A stretch of DNA of 64,000 nucleotides from Enterococcus moraviensis ATCC BAA-383 (GTDB taxonomy: Bacteria; Bacillota; Bacilli; Lactobacillales; Enterococcaceae): NCBI RefSeq assembly GCF_000407445.1, contig NZ_ASWB01000002.1:186001-250000 (forward strand), in the 5' to 3' direction. The translations under genes were made by a program, and so were the position numbers. Below the pieces are notes generated by a model. The model saw nothing but the letters and a program-made list of their open reading frames with translations. It ran no database searches and was not told the origin of the DNA. Shown here piece by piece: positions 7,599-17,657 of the stretch (the first letter of the stretch is position 1; each line of letters begins with the position of its first letter).

Positions 7599-8933
7599 TT
7601 GAAAGTCGTGATCATTGGTGCTTCATTTGCTGGGGTATCCGCTGCATTTGCTATCAGAAAGAAACACCCGACAGCTGAAATTCATTTAATTGATAAACAA
7701 CAAACAATTGGCTATTTACCAGGTGGTATCAACCTTTATTTCGATAAAACAATCGGTCCAATCGACACAGCCCAGTTTGTCTCAGAACAACAACTGGCCG
7801 ACAAGAATATTTCATTATTATTAAATGCCAAAGTGATCGGTATGGATTCAAAACAACACGTCATCAAATATGAGAAGCAAAAAGGTGAGTTCTTACTCTC
7901 GTTTGATAAATTGATTTTAGCGACGGGATCTAGCCAATGGTCACAAAAAATCACTGGTAGTGATTCCGAAAAAGTACTAAAATACAAGTTTTTACCAGGA
8001 GTCAAGGAAGCAATCAAACGCATAGAAGATAGTGAGAAAGTCGCGTTGATTGGCGGAGGACAGATTGGTGGAGAAGCAGCAGAAACGTTATTGAAAATGA
8101 ACAAGGAAGTGCATCTTTTTGAGCGCATGGATTATTTATTATTCAAGTATTTTGATGAAGAAATGATTCGACCAGTGCAAGAGGAGATGAGTGCTCGTGG
8201 CGTTATCTTTCACTTTGATGAAACGGTAGAAAAAATCACCGATATGGATGAGGGCCTTTTAATTGAAACCAAGCAATCTAACTTGTTATGTGATAGTGCT
8301 ATTTTTGCAATGAATGTTCGACCAAATTTACAGTATCTTGATGAACATATTCGAAGACATACAGACCAAACTGTTTTGGTGGATCAGTATTTGCAAACAT
8401 CCCAAAAAGATATTTTTGCTATTGGGGATTGTATACAAGTGCCTTATAGTTTGTCAAAGGAATCATTTTATATTCCTTTAGTGAATAATGCCGTCAGAAC
8501 GGGATTGGTCGTAGCGCAAAATCTTGTAGAACCAACAACACCATTTGCTGGTTCGATTCGTACGATCGGCACTCGACTTGTCGATCACTATATAGCGAGT
8601 ACAGGTTTGACTGAAGCGGAAGGGCTATTTTATGATCAGCCAATTTCTGTTGCTCATGTTCAGCAACAAAGCTCACTATTTTCTCGTGGAGAAAAAATTC
8701 ATGGAAAAATTATTTTTGAAAAAGAGAGCCACAAACTACTGGGTGCACAATTAGTTTCAAAAGCGGATATTCTTGAAAAAATCAATACTTTAGCACTAGG
8801 GATTCAAACGGGTCAAACATTAGAGGAATTTTATCAAAAAGATTTTTTATACCATCCTTATTATTCCAACGTGATAGATATCACGAACCAGTTAGGTTTT
8901 GAAGGTTTGTGGAGTGAAGCGTATGAAGATTGA
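7599..8933 (+). CDS. NADH oxidase/peroxidase-family FAD oxidoreductase lacking Cys42
   Basis: A 444-residue flavoprotein of the NADH peroxidase, NADH oxidase and CoA-disulfide reductase type: N-terminal FAD motif 'GASFAGVSAA' (7-16), a second dinucleotide motif 'ALIGGGQIGGEAAE' for NAD(P)H, 'IFAIGDC' for FAD, and a C-terminal dimerisation domain. In this family the redox centre is Cys42 within 'SFLSCG'. Here the aligned stretch reads 'GYLPGG', with Gly42 in place of Cys, so the sulfenic-acid or disulfide chemistry is not possible. It might still oxidise NADH with O2 or act on another acceptor. The start is TTG, supported by AGAAGGAAGG upstream. Its stop overlaps the Mga-type regulator start by 11 bases, so the two are coupled. 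Confidence 0.85.
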   Translation: MKVVIIGASFAGVSAAFAIRKKHPTAEIHLIDKQQTIGYLPGGINLYFDKTIGPIDTAQFVSEQQLADKNISLLLNAKVIGMDSKQHVIKYEKQKGEFLLSFDKLILATGSSQWSQKITGSDSEKVLKYKFLPGVKEAIKRIEDSEKVALIGGGQIGGEAAETLLKMNKEVHLFERMDYLLFKYFDEEMIRPVQEEMSARGVIFHFDETVEKITDMDEGLLIETKQSNLLCDSAIFAMNVRPNLQYLDEHIRRHTDQTVLVDQYLQTSQKDIFAIGDCIQVPYSLSKESFYIPLVNNAVRTGLVVAQNLVEPTTPFAGSIRTIGTRLVDHYIASTGLTEAEGLFYDQPISVAHVQQQSSLFSRGEKIHGKIIFEKESHKLLGAQLVSKADILEKINTLALGIQTGQTLEEFYQKDFLYHPYYSNVIDITNQLGFEGLWSEAYED

Positions 8934-10395
8934 GGGATTGTTAGATAAAAAAGAAGCAAGAGAAGTTGGCATTTTAAAGAAAGTAATCTTGGCAGGCGGT
9001 CGAATCAATGATACTGAATTATTAGATTATTTAGGTGTTTCAAAGGCTTCATTTGAAAGTGATTTAAAAGAATTAGGCTATTATTTAAAGCCGTATGAAA
9101 AAGACTGCTCGCTTTTTTATGATGGACAATGGGTCGCGATCCATATGTCTGATCAGTTTTCTATTAATAAGGTTTTAGATGACTATGTTCGCGCGTCAGT
9201 TAAGTTTCAATTGATTGATTATTTGTTTCACTACAGAGATTTTACAATCGCTCAGTTGACAACAAAATTTATGATCAGCGAGTCATCTTTATTTCGGAAA
9301 ATCAAAGAGCTGAATGTATTATTGAAAGAGTTTGATCTTAAAATTCGGAATGGTCAATTAAAAGGTGAAGAGCTGCAAATTCGCTATTTTTACTTTCAAA
9401 TATATTGGTTTTTAACGCCGTATGAAACCCATCAGGAAAAAACAATGACACTTCAAAATTCGCGAATCATCGACGCATTGGAAAAAGCGCTGTCTCTTTC
9501 TTTTGAGGAACATGCGAAATTGAAAATCAGTTTATGGCTGACCATCAGCAAAAAAAGAATCGTCATTCAGCCAAAGCAGTTTAAAGGATTGTACAATAAG
9601 AGCCAAGTGTATGAACAAGATCCTCTTTTTAAAACATTACGTTCTTTTGTTATCCGATTTTTAAGCCGTTACCCTCTTGAAATTGATGAAGAAGAGAGTT
9701 TTCTACATTTTATTTTTTTAACAAGCATGTCTGTTTTAACAGAGGTGGATTTTGCTAGTTATAACTTGATACGAGGTCGACGCACACCAACGTCTTTGGC
9801 AGACACTTTTGTGTTAGAACATGTCATTTTATATTATCGTCCACAGAAATTTTTCCCAGATTTGGAGAAAAAAATCCTCTATTATTTTTCCCAAATTCAT
9901 AGTCGACTGTATTTTTTCAAAGGGGAGTTAGAATTATTTGACCGAGAGAATATTTGGCAAAAAGAACAAAATCTGTCCAGTCATCAGTTGGCTGATTTTT
10001 CTCGTGTTCTTTTAGATAGAAGCTTAGAATGTTTCGCTGAATGCTATGAAGTGGGGAATAGCTTGCATGAATGGTCTTTAGTAAAGTATCTAAGCGTATT
10101 GGCGATTATTGATTTTGAAATCGTTGGTGAGACACGAATCGGTATCGATTTGAAGATGGATCATTTATATAAAGAAGTAATGACACAAGTGTTAGTTTTA
10201 AGTTTAAAAAATCTGAATGGTTTAACGATTGAAACGTATGATCCAAAAAAGAACTATGATTTGATGATCACAAATATCATGAAGCCAACTGTTTATCGTT
10301 CTGTAAAAGAAGTTTATGTATTGTCAGAGTTAGGGTCAACGTATGATATCAATCAAATTAGGCTGAAGATTAGAACGTTATATAAAAAAAGATGA
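8923..10395 (+). CDS. Mga-type helix-turn-helix transcriptional regulator
   Basis: A 490-residue protein built like Mga/AtxA regulators: N-terminal winged-helix regions (about 15-65 and 85-145, the second with 'TTKFMISESSLFRKIKEL'), a long helical PRD-like middle, and a C-terminal EIIB-like domain. Such regulators act on virulence or carbohydrate genes and can be tuned by PTS phosphorylation. I chose the ATG at 8923, preceded by GGAGTG; a TTG at 8899 would lie deeper in the flavoprotein gene. It overlaps that gene by 11 bases and is followed by a terminator and then the glp operon, so its target could be the flavoprotein gene, glp, or neither. Confidence 0.82.
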   Translation: MKIEGLLDKKEAREVGILKKVILAGGRINDTELLDYLGVSKASFESDLKELGYYLKPYEKDCSLFYDGQWVAIHMSDQFSINKVLDDYVRASVKFQLIDYLFHYRDFTIAQLTTKFMISESSLFRKIKELNVLLKEFDLKIRNGQLKGEELQIRYFYFQIYWFLTPYETHQEKTMTLQNSRIIDALEKALSLSFEEHAKLKISLWLTISKKRIVIQPKQFKGLYNKSQVYEQDPLFKTLRSFVIRFLSRYPLEIDEEESFLHFIFLTSMSVLTEVDFASYNLIRGRRTPTSLADTFVLEHVILYYRPQKFFPDLEKKILYYFSQIHSRLYFFKGELELFDRENIWQKEQNLSSHQLADFSRVLLDRSLECFAECYEVGNSLHEWSLVKYLSVLAIIDFEIVGETRIGIDLKMDHLYKEVMTQVLVLSLKNLNGLTIETYDPKKNYDLMITNIMKPTVYRSVKEVYVLSELGSTYDINQIRLKIRTLYKKR

Positions 10396-10402
10396 AGTGA
10401 AC

Positions 10403-10453
10403 AGAAAAGGATGAGAACAAAACGATTTATATTGTTTTGTTCTTAGCCTTTTC
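10403..10453 (+). terminator. Terminator after the Mga-type regulator
   Basis: GAAAAGG...AGAACAAAAC pairs with GTTTTGTTCT...CCTTTTC around a short loop. Confidence 0.75.
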
Positions 10454-10519
10454 CTTGATGTAGCAAGGGATTTGTTAAAAACTTTCAATTATTTTTGAAA
10501 ATAAAAAAAAGATGACGTT

Positions 10520-10548
10520 TTTAGAAAACAATTTACGATTATTATAAA
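10520..10548 (+). promoter_or_regulatory. Putative glpK promoter
   Basis: TTTAGA (10520-10525), 17-base spacer, TATAAA (10543-10548). The -35 matches the consensus at four of six positions; the -10 is good. Confidence 0.5.
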
Positions 10549-10558
10549 TACATAAAAT

Positions 10559-10572
10559 ATAAAGCGTTTTCA
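10559..10572 (+). promoter_or_regulatory. cre-like CcpA site at the glpK promoter
   Basis: ATAAAGCGTTTTCA matches 12 of 14 positions of the cre consensus TGWAANCGNTNWCA, including the central CG. Its place at the presumed transcription start fits carbon catabolite repression of glycerol use. Confidence 0.6.
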
Positions 10573-10597
10573 AAGAGGTGCTTTGTCACTATGTATT

Positions 10598-10735
10598 ATC
10601 TAGCTTCGCTGGCTAGCTCTTCGGAAAAAAGATAAATTCTAAATGAGGCAAAAAGCACCTCAGTTAGAATTTCCTATTTTTCTGTCAGAGCTGGACGAGC
10701 CCGCTACGCTTTTAATGTTATCTAGCTACGCTTTT
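10598..10735 (+). repeat. Two-hairpin intergenic repeat, locus 1 (glpK leader)
   Basis: One full unit plus a partial. Block ATCTAGC (10598-10604) leads to CTCTTCGGAAAAAAGATA (10617-10634), a variable hairpin (AATTCTAA..GAGG pairing with CCTC..TTAGAATT), then CTATTTTTCTGTCAGAG (10674-10690). CTCT pairs with AGAG and CGGAAAAA with TTTTTCTG, closing an outer helix. A second box (CGCTTTTAATGTTATCTAGC, 10697-10716) follows, and the similarity runs to about six bases before AGGAGG of glpK. See loci at 21527 and 24356 for relatives. Confidence 0.75.
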
Positions 10736-10737
10736 AA

Positions 10738-12264
<1,527 letters not shown>

Positions 12265-12281
12265 AGGAAGAAGTGAGTGGT

Positions 12282-14117
12282 ATGTCATTTTCAATTAAAA
12301 CGAGACAAGCATCAATTGAAAAGATGAAGTCTGAAGAATTAGATTTATTGATCATTGGCGGTGGTATTACAGGTGCTGGTGTTGCTCTGCAAGCAAGTGC
12401 TACAGGCATGAAAACAGGCTTGATCGAAATGCAGGATTTTGCTGAAGGAACATCTTCTCGGTCAACCAAATTAGTGCATGGTGGTATTCGCTATTTGAAA
12501 AATTTTGATGTGGAAGTTGTAGCGGACACTGTACAAGAACGCGCAGTGGTCCAAGCAATTGCACCTCATATTCCAAAACCAGACCCAATGCTTTTACCAA
12601 TTTATGACGATCCAAAAGCAACGTTCAATATGTTTTCTGTCAAAGTAGCGATGGATCTATATGATCGTTTAGCAAATGTGATCGGAACAAAATATGAAAA
12701 TTATACACTAACAAAAGAAGAAGTGTTAACAAGAGAACCACAATTAAAAAGTGAAGGGTTACAAGGCGGCGGTGTATATTTAGATTTTAGAAATAACGAT
12801 GCTCGTCTTGTTATTGAAAATATCAAACGTGCTGATTCTGATGGTGGTTTGATGGTCAGCAAAGTGAAAGCTGTCGGATTTATGCAAGCTGAAAATGGTA
12901 AAATTATTGGAGTAAAGGCAGAAGATGTATTAACTGGTGAACAATTTGAAATTAAAGCCAAAGTCGTGATCAATACGACAGGTCCATGGTCAGATAAAGT
13001 TCGTGGATTGGATACCAACGAAAATCTAATCCCACAAATGCGCCCAACTAAAGGTGTTCATCTTGTTGTAGATAGCAGCAAATTGTTTGTACCTCAGCCA
13101 ACGTATTTTGACACAGGGAAACATGATGGGCGGATGGTTTTCGTAGTTCCTAGAGAGAAAAAAACCTATTTTGGTACAACAGATACAGATTACACTGGTG
13201 ATTTTGAACATCCTACGGTTACCCAAGAAGATGTTGATTATTTGTTGGAAATCGTCAACAGCCACTATCCTAAAGCGAATGTGACGATCGATGATATCGA
13301 AGCAAGTTGGGCTGGACTTAGACCACTAATTTCTGAAAATGGTGGTTCAGATTATAACGGTGGCAATAATGGCAAAGTATCTGATGAAAGTTTTGATAAA
13401 GTCATTGATGTTGTTGATAAGTATAAAAATCAGCAAGCAACACGTTTTGATGTTGAAAATGTCTTGAATCATTTGGAAGACTCACTAGCTGAAAGCAAAG
13501 AAAATCCCTCTGCTGTTTCTCGTGGTAGTTTGTTAGAGCGTTCAGAAGATGGTTTGTTAACATTATCAGGTGGTAAAATTACAGATTATCGTAAAATGGC
13601 AGAAGGTGCTTTGAAGGAAATTCAACGTATTTTAAAAGAAGAGTTTAATTGTGAATTTGAGTTGATCGACTCTAAAACGTATTCTGTTTCTGGGGGAGAT
13701 CTTGATGCTGCCAATGTAGAAGCAGCATTAAATGATCTTGCAAAAATGGGTGTAGAAAAAGGATTAAGCCAAGAAGAGGCAGAATACCTTACACATTTAT
13801 ATGGATCAAATGTAACAAAACTTTTTGAAAAAATCACCACAACTGAACCGGTGACAGGATTAAGTTTAGCAGAAACATTGGCATTGCATTATGCCTTAGA
13901 AAACGAAATGGTTTTGACACCAGCAGATTATCTAGTACGTAGAACAAATCATTTACTTTTCATGAGAGATACGTTGGATGAAGTCAAACAAGGTGTAATT
14001 GCAGAATTGAGTCACTATCACAACTGGAGCAACGAGAAAAAAGAAGACTACACAAACGATCTAAATCAATTAATTGCGGAATCTGACTTGAGTACATTGA
14101 AAGAAGGGACGAAGTAA
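12282..14117 (+). CDS. glpO: Alpha-glycerophosphate oxidase (type 1 GlpO)
   Basis: A 611-residue FAD enzyme that oxidises glycerol 3-phosphate to dihydroxyacetone phosphate with O2, releasing H2O2. The FAD motif 'LIIGGGITGAGVAL' starts near residue 18, followed by 'GTSSRSTKLVHGGIRYL', the usual GlpO/GlpD signature. A charged insert around residues 355-400 is characteristic of the oxidase as opposed to the membrane dehydrogenase. I chose ATG 12282: AAAGGAAG upstream is well placed for it and too near to the alternative GTG at 12273. It follows glpK by 17 bases and is followed by glpF after one base, so the three form an operon. Confidence 0.96.
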   Translation: MSFSIKTRQASIEKMKSEELDLLIIGGGITGAGVALQASATGMKTGLIEMQDFAEGTSSRSTKLVHGGIRYLKNFDVEVVADTVQERAVVQAIAPHIPKPDPMLLPIYDDPKATFNMFSVKVAMDLYDRLANVIGTKYENYTLTKEEVLTREPQLKSEGLQGGGVYLDFRNNDARLVIENIKRADSDGGLMVSKVKAVGFMQAENGKIIGVKAEDVLTGEQFEIKAKVVINTTGPWSDKVRGLDTNENLIPQMRPTKGVHLVVDSSKLFVPQPTYFDTGKHDGRMVFVVPREKKTYFGTTDTDYTGDFEHPTVTQEDVDYLLEIVNSHYPKANVTIDDIEASWAGLRPLISENGGSDYNGGNNGKVSDESFDKVIDVVDKYKNQQATRFDVENVLNHLEDSLAESKENPSAVSRGSLLERSEDGLLTLSGGKITDYRKMAEGALKEIQRILKEEFNCEFELIDSKTYSVSGGDLDAANVEAALNDLAKMGVEKGLSQEEAEYLTHLYGSNVTKLFEKITTTEPVTGLSLAETLALHYALENEMVLTPADYLVRRTNHLLFMRDTLDEVKQGVIAELSHYHNWSNEKKEDYTNDLNQLIAESDLSTLKEGTK

Positions 14118-14118
14118 A

Positions 14119-14838
14119 ATGGATACTTCAAATATGACACAGATTTTCAGTGAGTTTTTAGGAACAATGATTTTGATTCTTTTAGGGGATGGCGTATGTG
14201 CGGCAGTTAATTTAAAGAAAAGTAAAGCTGAAGCATCTGGTTGGATCGTGATTGCCTTTGGTTGGGCGATGGCTGTAACCATTGCGGTTTATGTTGCAGG
14301 CTACATGGGACCAGCTCATTTGAATCCTGCGGTGACGATTGCTATGGCGATGACTGGAAGTTTTGAATGGAGCTTGGTTGTACTATTTATTGTAGCACAA
14401 GTACTAGGTGCCGTTGTTGGTGGGGTTCTAGTTTGGTTGGCTTATTTACCACATTGGGAAGTGACAGAAGATCAAGGCGCGATTTTAGGGACATTTGCCA
14501 CAGGTCCAGCAATTCGCAATTATCCAGCAAATATGATTACAGAAGTTATTGGAACATTTGTTTTAGTTTTAGGCCTACTCTCATTTTCACAACATAGTTT
14601 TACAGATGGCTTAAATCCACTAGTTGTCGGTGCATTGATTTTATCCATTGGGTTATCTTTAGGTGGACCTACTGGATATGCAATCAATCCAGCTCGTGAT
14701 TTTGGTCCTCGTTTAGCACATCAGTTACTACCAATTTCAACTAAAGGTGACTCTGATTGGAGCTATTCATGGGTACCGGTCGTTGGGCCTGTTATCGGTG
14801 CGGCAGTAGCAGCTGGTGTTTATATGATGATGGTTTGA
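14119..14838 (+). CDS. glpF: Glycerol uptake facilitator (aquaglyceroporin)
   Basis: A 239-residue MIP-family channel with six predicted membrane helices and both half-helix motifs: 'HLNPAVTIAM' (NPA at 69-71) and 'YAINPARDFGPRL' (NPAR at 190-193). The Asp after NPAR is the glycerol-facilitator signature, unlike water-selective aquaporins. It lets glycerol diffuse in for GlpK. It starts one base after the glpO stop, with its ribosome site inside glpO (GAAGGGACGAAG). A strong terminator follows, ending the operon. Confidence 0.97.
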   Translation: MDTSNMTQIFSEFLGTMILILLGDGVCAAVNLKKSKAEASGWIVIAFGWAMAVTIAVYVAGYMGPAHLNPAVTIAMAMTGSFEWSLVVLFIVAQVLGAVVGGVLVWLAYLPHWEVTEDQGAILGTFATGPAIRNYPANMITEVIGTFVLVLGLLSFSQHSFTDGLNPLVVGALILSIGLSLGGPTGYAINPARDFGPRLAHQLLPISTKGDSDWSYSWVPVVGPVIGAAVAAGVYMMMV

Positions 14839-14850
14839 GTTTGATATATA

Positions 14851-14896
14851 GGGATGGGGTATGACTCTAAGAGTCATGTCCCACTCCTTTTTTTTG
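14851..14896 (+). terminator. Terminator of the glp operon
   Basis: GGGGTATGACTCT pairs with AGAGTCATGTCCC, followed by a run of eight Ts. Confidence 0.88.
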
Positions 14897-15054
14897 TTTA
14901 TCCATGATCAACGGTTATAAAAAAACTAGGAATTGATTGTTTCAAGGGATAAAATTGGACGTTTAGAGTGGGGTCAAAGAAAATGAACATTTGACTACTT
15001 CATGTGCTAAGAATACTCTATAATAGAATGTATCAATTGAGAAGAGGGAAGAAT

Positions 15055-15987
15055 ATGAAACACAATACTTTTTTGTCTGCAGATAAAAATACGACCAGCC
15101 ACTTTGTCTGTTGGGAGCCGGAATGTGAGCCAATTGGAACGGTCCAAATCATTCATGGAATGGCGGAATACATTGAACGTTATGAAGACTTTGCCAAGTA
15201 TTTAAATGGAATAGGCTTTATCGTTATTGGACATGATCATTTGGGACATGGTAAATCTGTAATGAAGGATGAGCCTAAACATGGGTATTTTGGTTTGGGT
15301 GAACCTTTAACATTTGTCTTAGAAGATATTCAGTATGTCAAAGAATGGACAGAAATGAATTATCCTGATTTACCACACGTTATGTTAGGTCATAGTATGG
15401 GGTCTTTTGCATTGCGCAATTATTTACAATTATACAAGTCTGAAATCAGTGGCGCTATTTTTATGGGAACAGGTAAAAATGCAGCTCTCATGTCACTGGG
15501 TCTATCGTTAACAAAAGGGTTAAATCGAACAGCCCCAGATAAACCAAATAATTGGCTGGATCACATGACTTTTGGCTCTTTCAGTAAGCAATTTCCAGAA
15601 GATGGTAGATTCAATTGGCTAAGTAAAAACCAAGAGAATGTGACACAATATGAAAATGATCCGTTAACAGGATTCACCTTCACGAACAATGGTTTTTATA
15701 CGCTGTTTCGTTTAGTAGAAGGAGCGAACCGTAATGGATGGGCGCAAAATATCGATCAGGATTTGCCGATTTTAGTTATCAGTGGTGAACAAGATCCAGT
15801 AGGGGATTTTGGCAAGGGACCAAGAAAGGTCGCAAAGGAATTAGATGAGGCAGGCATCAAAGATGTGTCACTCGTTTTGTTTGCAGAATTACGTCATGAG
15901 ATTTTATTTGAATTTGAAAAAAATGAAGTATATAAAGCAATTGGTAACTGGCTACAAAAAAGAATCGATATTACTTTTGAAGGGTAG
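15055..15987 (+). CDS. Alpha/beta hydrolase (lysophospholipase/monoacylglycerol lipase-like)
   Basis: A 310-residue soluble serine hydrolase. 'VQIIHGMAEYIERY' resembles the oxyanion-hole region of monoacylglycerol lipases, 'GHDHLGHGKS' follows, and the nucleophile elbow 'LGHSMGSFA' puts the serine at 114. A late 'SGEQDPVGD' supplies the acid and 'LRHEILFE' the histidine. There is no signal peptide, so it probably acts on cytoplasmic or membrane-face lipid esters. I chose ATG 15055, preceded by AGAGGGAAGA; the longer frame from 15004 lacks a ribosome site. Standing just after the glp operon, it could supply glycerol from acylglycerols, but it has its own upstream region. Confidence 0.85.
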   Translation: MKHNTFLSADKNTTSHFVCWEPECEPIGTVQIIHGMAEYIERYEDFAKYLNGIGFIVIGHDHLGHGKSVMKDEPKHGYFGLGEPLTFVLEDIQYVKEWTEMNYPDLPHVMLGHSMGSFALRNYLQLYKSEISGAIFMGTGKNAALMSLGLSLTKGLNRTAPDKPNNWLDHMTFGSFSKQFPEDGRFNWLSKNQENVTQYENDPLTGFTFTNNGFYTLFRLVEGANRNGWAQNIDQDLPILVISGEQDPVGDFGKGPRKVAKELDEAGIKDVSLVLFAELRHEILFEFEKNEVYKAIGNWLQKRIDITFEG

Positions 15988-16162
15988 AAATCTGTTTGCT
16001 ATTTGGACTGTTTTTCTATAAACTACAAGGTAAGGTTAAAAGAAAAAGGATTAAAAAATTATTCAGGAAAAAGCAAAAATAAATGCGATGTAAGCATGAT
16101 AAGTAGTTTTTCCTATCAAAGCTGTATAATTGAGTTCAGCTTCTAGGTTAGGAGGGGTGGAT

Positions 16163-16702
16163 GTGGAAAAAGCAAAACTAAGAAAGCTAGGTTTAGCAAA
16201 CTTAAACTGGCTTCACGAACATCCAATAGTAAAAGAACAAAAAGAGCTAGAAATCAGTCGAAGATTATTTAATGATCCAATTTGGCAAAAAGCGCAAACC
16301 ATTGCGATCACTAAACCATTAGATTTTGAATTTGATACCCATATTTTGCTTGAAAAAGGGTGGCAGGAAGGAAAACAAATGCTGATGCCTGTCGCAGAGA
16401 AACAACGACAGCTAACATTCCATCACGTCACACCAGAGACTCGCTTTAAAAAAACGACCTTTGGCGTAGAAGAACCTGTAGCTTCACAAAATGTATCGAT
16501 GGAAATGATTGATTTATTAGTTGTACCTGGGATTGTGTTTACAACTGGGGGATTTCGAATTGGTTTTGGTGGAGGATTCTATGATCGATTCCTTCAACAG
16601 TATCAAGGGGAAACATGTAGTTTGGTATTTAGTGAACAGATTCAAGAAAGTTGGCAGGTGGAATCTTTTGACCTACCTGTGAAACAATTATTTATCAACT
16701 AG
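16163..16702 (+). CDS. 5-formyltetrahydrofolate cyclo-ligase
   Basis: A 179-residue member of the MTHFS (YqgN/YgfA) family, converting 5-formyl-THF to 5,10-methenyl-THF with ATP in one-carbon metabolism. The C-terminal 'VVPGIVFTTGGFRIGFGGGFYDRFL' region (residues about 124-148) contains the family nucleotide-binding signature. I chose GTG 16163, seven bases after AGGAGG. It is first in a run with rhomboid, YqgQ and glucokinase genes, the order found in Bacillus (yqgN-P-Q-R), with 9 bases to the next gene. Confidence 0.93.
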   Translation: MEKAKLRKLGLANLNWLHEHPIVKEQKELEISRRLFNDPIWQKAQTIAITKPLDFEFDTHILLEKGWQEGKQMLMPVAEKQRQLTFHHVTPETRFKKTTFGVEEPVASQNVSMEMIDLLVVPGIVFTTGGFRIGFGGGFYDRFLQQYQGETCSLVFSEQIQESWQVESFDLPVKQLFIN

Positions 16703-16711
16703 GAGGAATAC

Positions 16712-17422
16712 ATGGATTATCAAACGCAAATGAAAATAAAACGATTATGGAAACAACCCTTGGTTACGTATATTTTATTAGGGATAACAACTCTTGTTTT
16801 TCTAGGATTAGAAGTTAGTGGAGGCTCCACTGTTCAACAAGTCCTGATTGAGTGGGGAGCAATGTCTCGCAAAGAAATTGTGGATTATCATGAATACTGG
16901 CGTTTGTTTACACCGATGTTTTTACATATTGGATGGTTACATTTTGCGGTAAACATGGTGACGCTCTACTATGTGGGCACTCAAGTTGAGAGTATTTATG
17001 GTCACTGGCGCTATCTTTTGATTTATCTATTAAGTGGCATTTCAGGAAATATTCTTAGTTTCGCATTGGGCTCTCAAGGTAGTATTTCAGCGGGTGCAAG
17101 TACATCGTTATTTGGCTTATTTGGTGCTTTTATTATTTTAGGTCGACATTTTAGAAATAATCCGGCGATTTCATTTATGGTTCAACGATATGCAACCTTC
17201 ATTGGAATCAACTTGATTTTCAATTTGTTTAGCAGCTCTGTTGATATAATGGGACATATTGGCGGATTGATTGGTGGACTCTTAGTGGCTACTGTTTTAG
17301 CTGTGCCAGACCGCTCAGAAGAATTCAATATCCATGAACGAATCATCTCTGGGATCTTTTTTATATTTTTATTAGGTGTTTGCTTAGTCTTGGGTTTTAA
17401 AAAATTCGGTTTACTTGTATAA
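16712..17422 (+). CDS. Rhomboid family intramembrane serine protease
   Basis: A 236-residue polytopic membrane protein. Catalytic Ser130 lies in 'SAGASTSLFG' and His182 in 'MGHIGGLIGG'; 'LHFAVNM' carries the conserved His77 and Asn81. This is the bacterial YqgP type with six or seven helices. Bacillus YqgP (GluP) cleaves membrane proteins, including a Mg2+ transporter, in concert with FtsH, but it carries an extra soluble domain not present here. AGGAGG precedes the ATG, and the end overlaps no coding part of yqgQ if that gene starts at 17439. Confidence 0.93.
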   Translation: MDYQTQMKIKRLWKQPLVTYILLGITTLVFLGLEVSGGSTVQQVLIEWGAMSRKEIVDYHEYWRLFTPMFLHIGWLHFAVNMVTLYYVGTQVESIYGHWRYLLIYLLSGISGNILSFALGSQGSISAGASTSLFGLFGAFIILGRHFRNNPAISFMVQRYATFIGINLIFNLFSSSVDIMGHIGGLIGGLLVATVLAVPDRSEEFNIHERIISGIFFIFLLGVCLVLGFKKFGLLV

Positions 17423-17438
17423 TGAGGAAGTGCATTTA

Positions 17439-17657
17439 ATGGAAACGCTATATGATGTGCAGCAGTTATTTAAACAATTCGGCATTTACATCTATGTTGG
17501 TGCTAGAATTTATGATATCGAGTTGATGATGATTGAATTGAAAAATATTTACGAAGGTCACTTGATTGATAGAGACACTTACCTCCATGCGAGAAGTGTT
17601 TTGCAAAGAGAACATCGAATTGAAGAAAGCAGAGCGGCTGAGAAAGGAACCGAGTAA
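17439..17657 (+). CDS. YqgQ family protein
   Basis: A 72-residue soluble protein of the YqgQ (DUF910) family: 'TLYDVQQLFKQFGIYIYVG' and 'DIELMMIELKNIYEGHLID' are the usual conserved helices. Function is unknown, though the gene almost always sits between a rhomboid gene and a ROK glucokinase, as it does here. I chose ATG 17439 with GAGGAAG before it; a longer frame begins inside the rhomboid gene. Its stop abuts the glucokinase ATG directly. Confidence 0.88.
   Translation: METLYDVQQLFKQFGIYIYVGARIYDIELMMIELKNIYEGHLIDRDTYLHARSVLQREHRIEESRAAEKGTE

Noticed and set aside
10598-10735. T-box or known riboswitch before glpK
   Set aside because: No T-box sequence or specifier domain is visible, and the same element recurs at unrelated genes.
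14991-15024. TTGACT...TATAAT promoter of the hydrolase gene
   Set aside because: The spacer is 22 bases, too long; only the -10 is credible.
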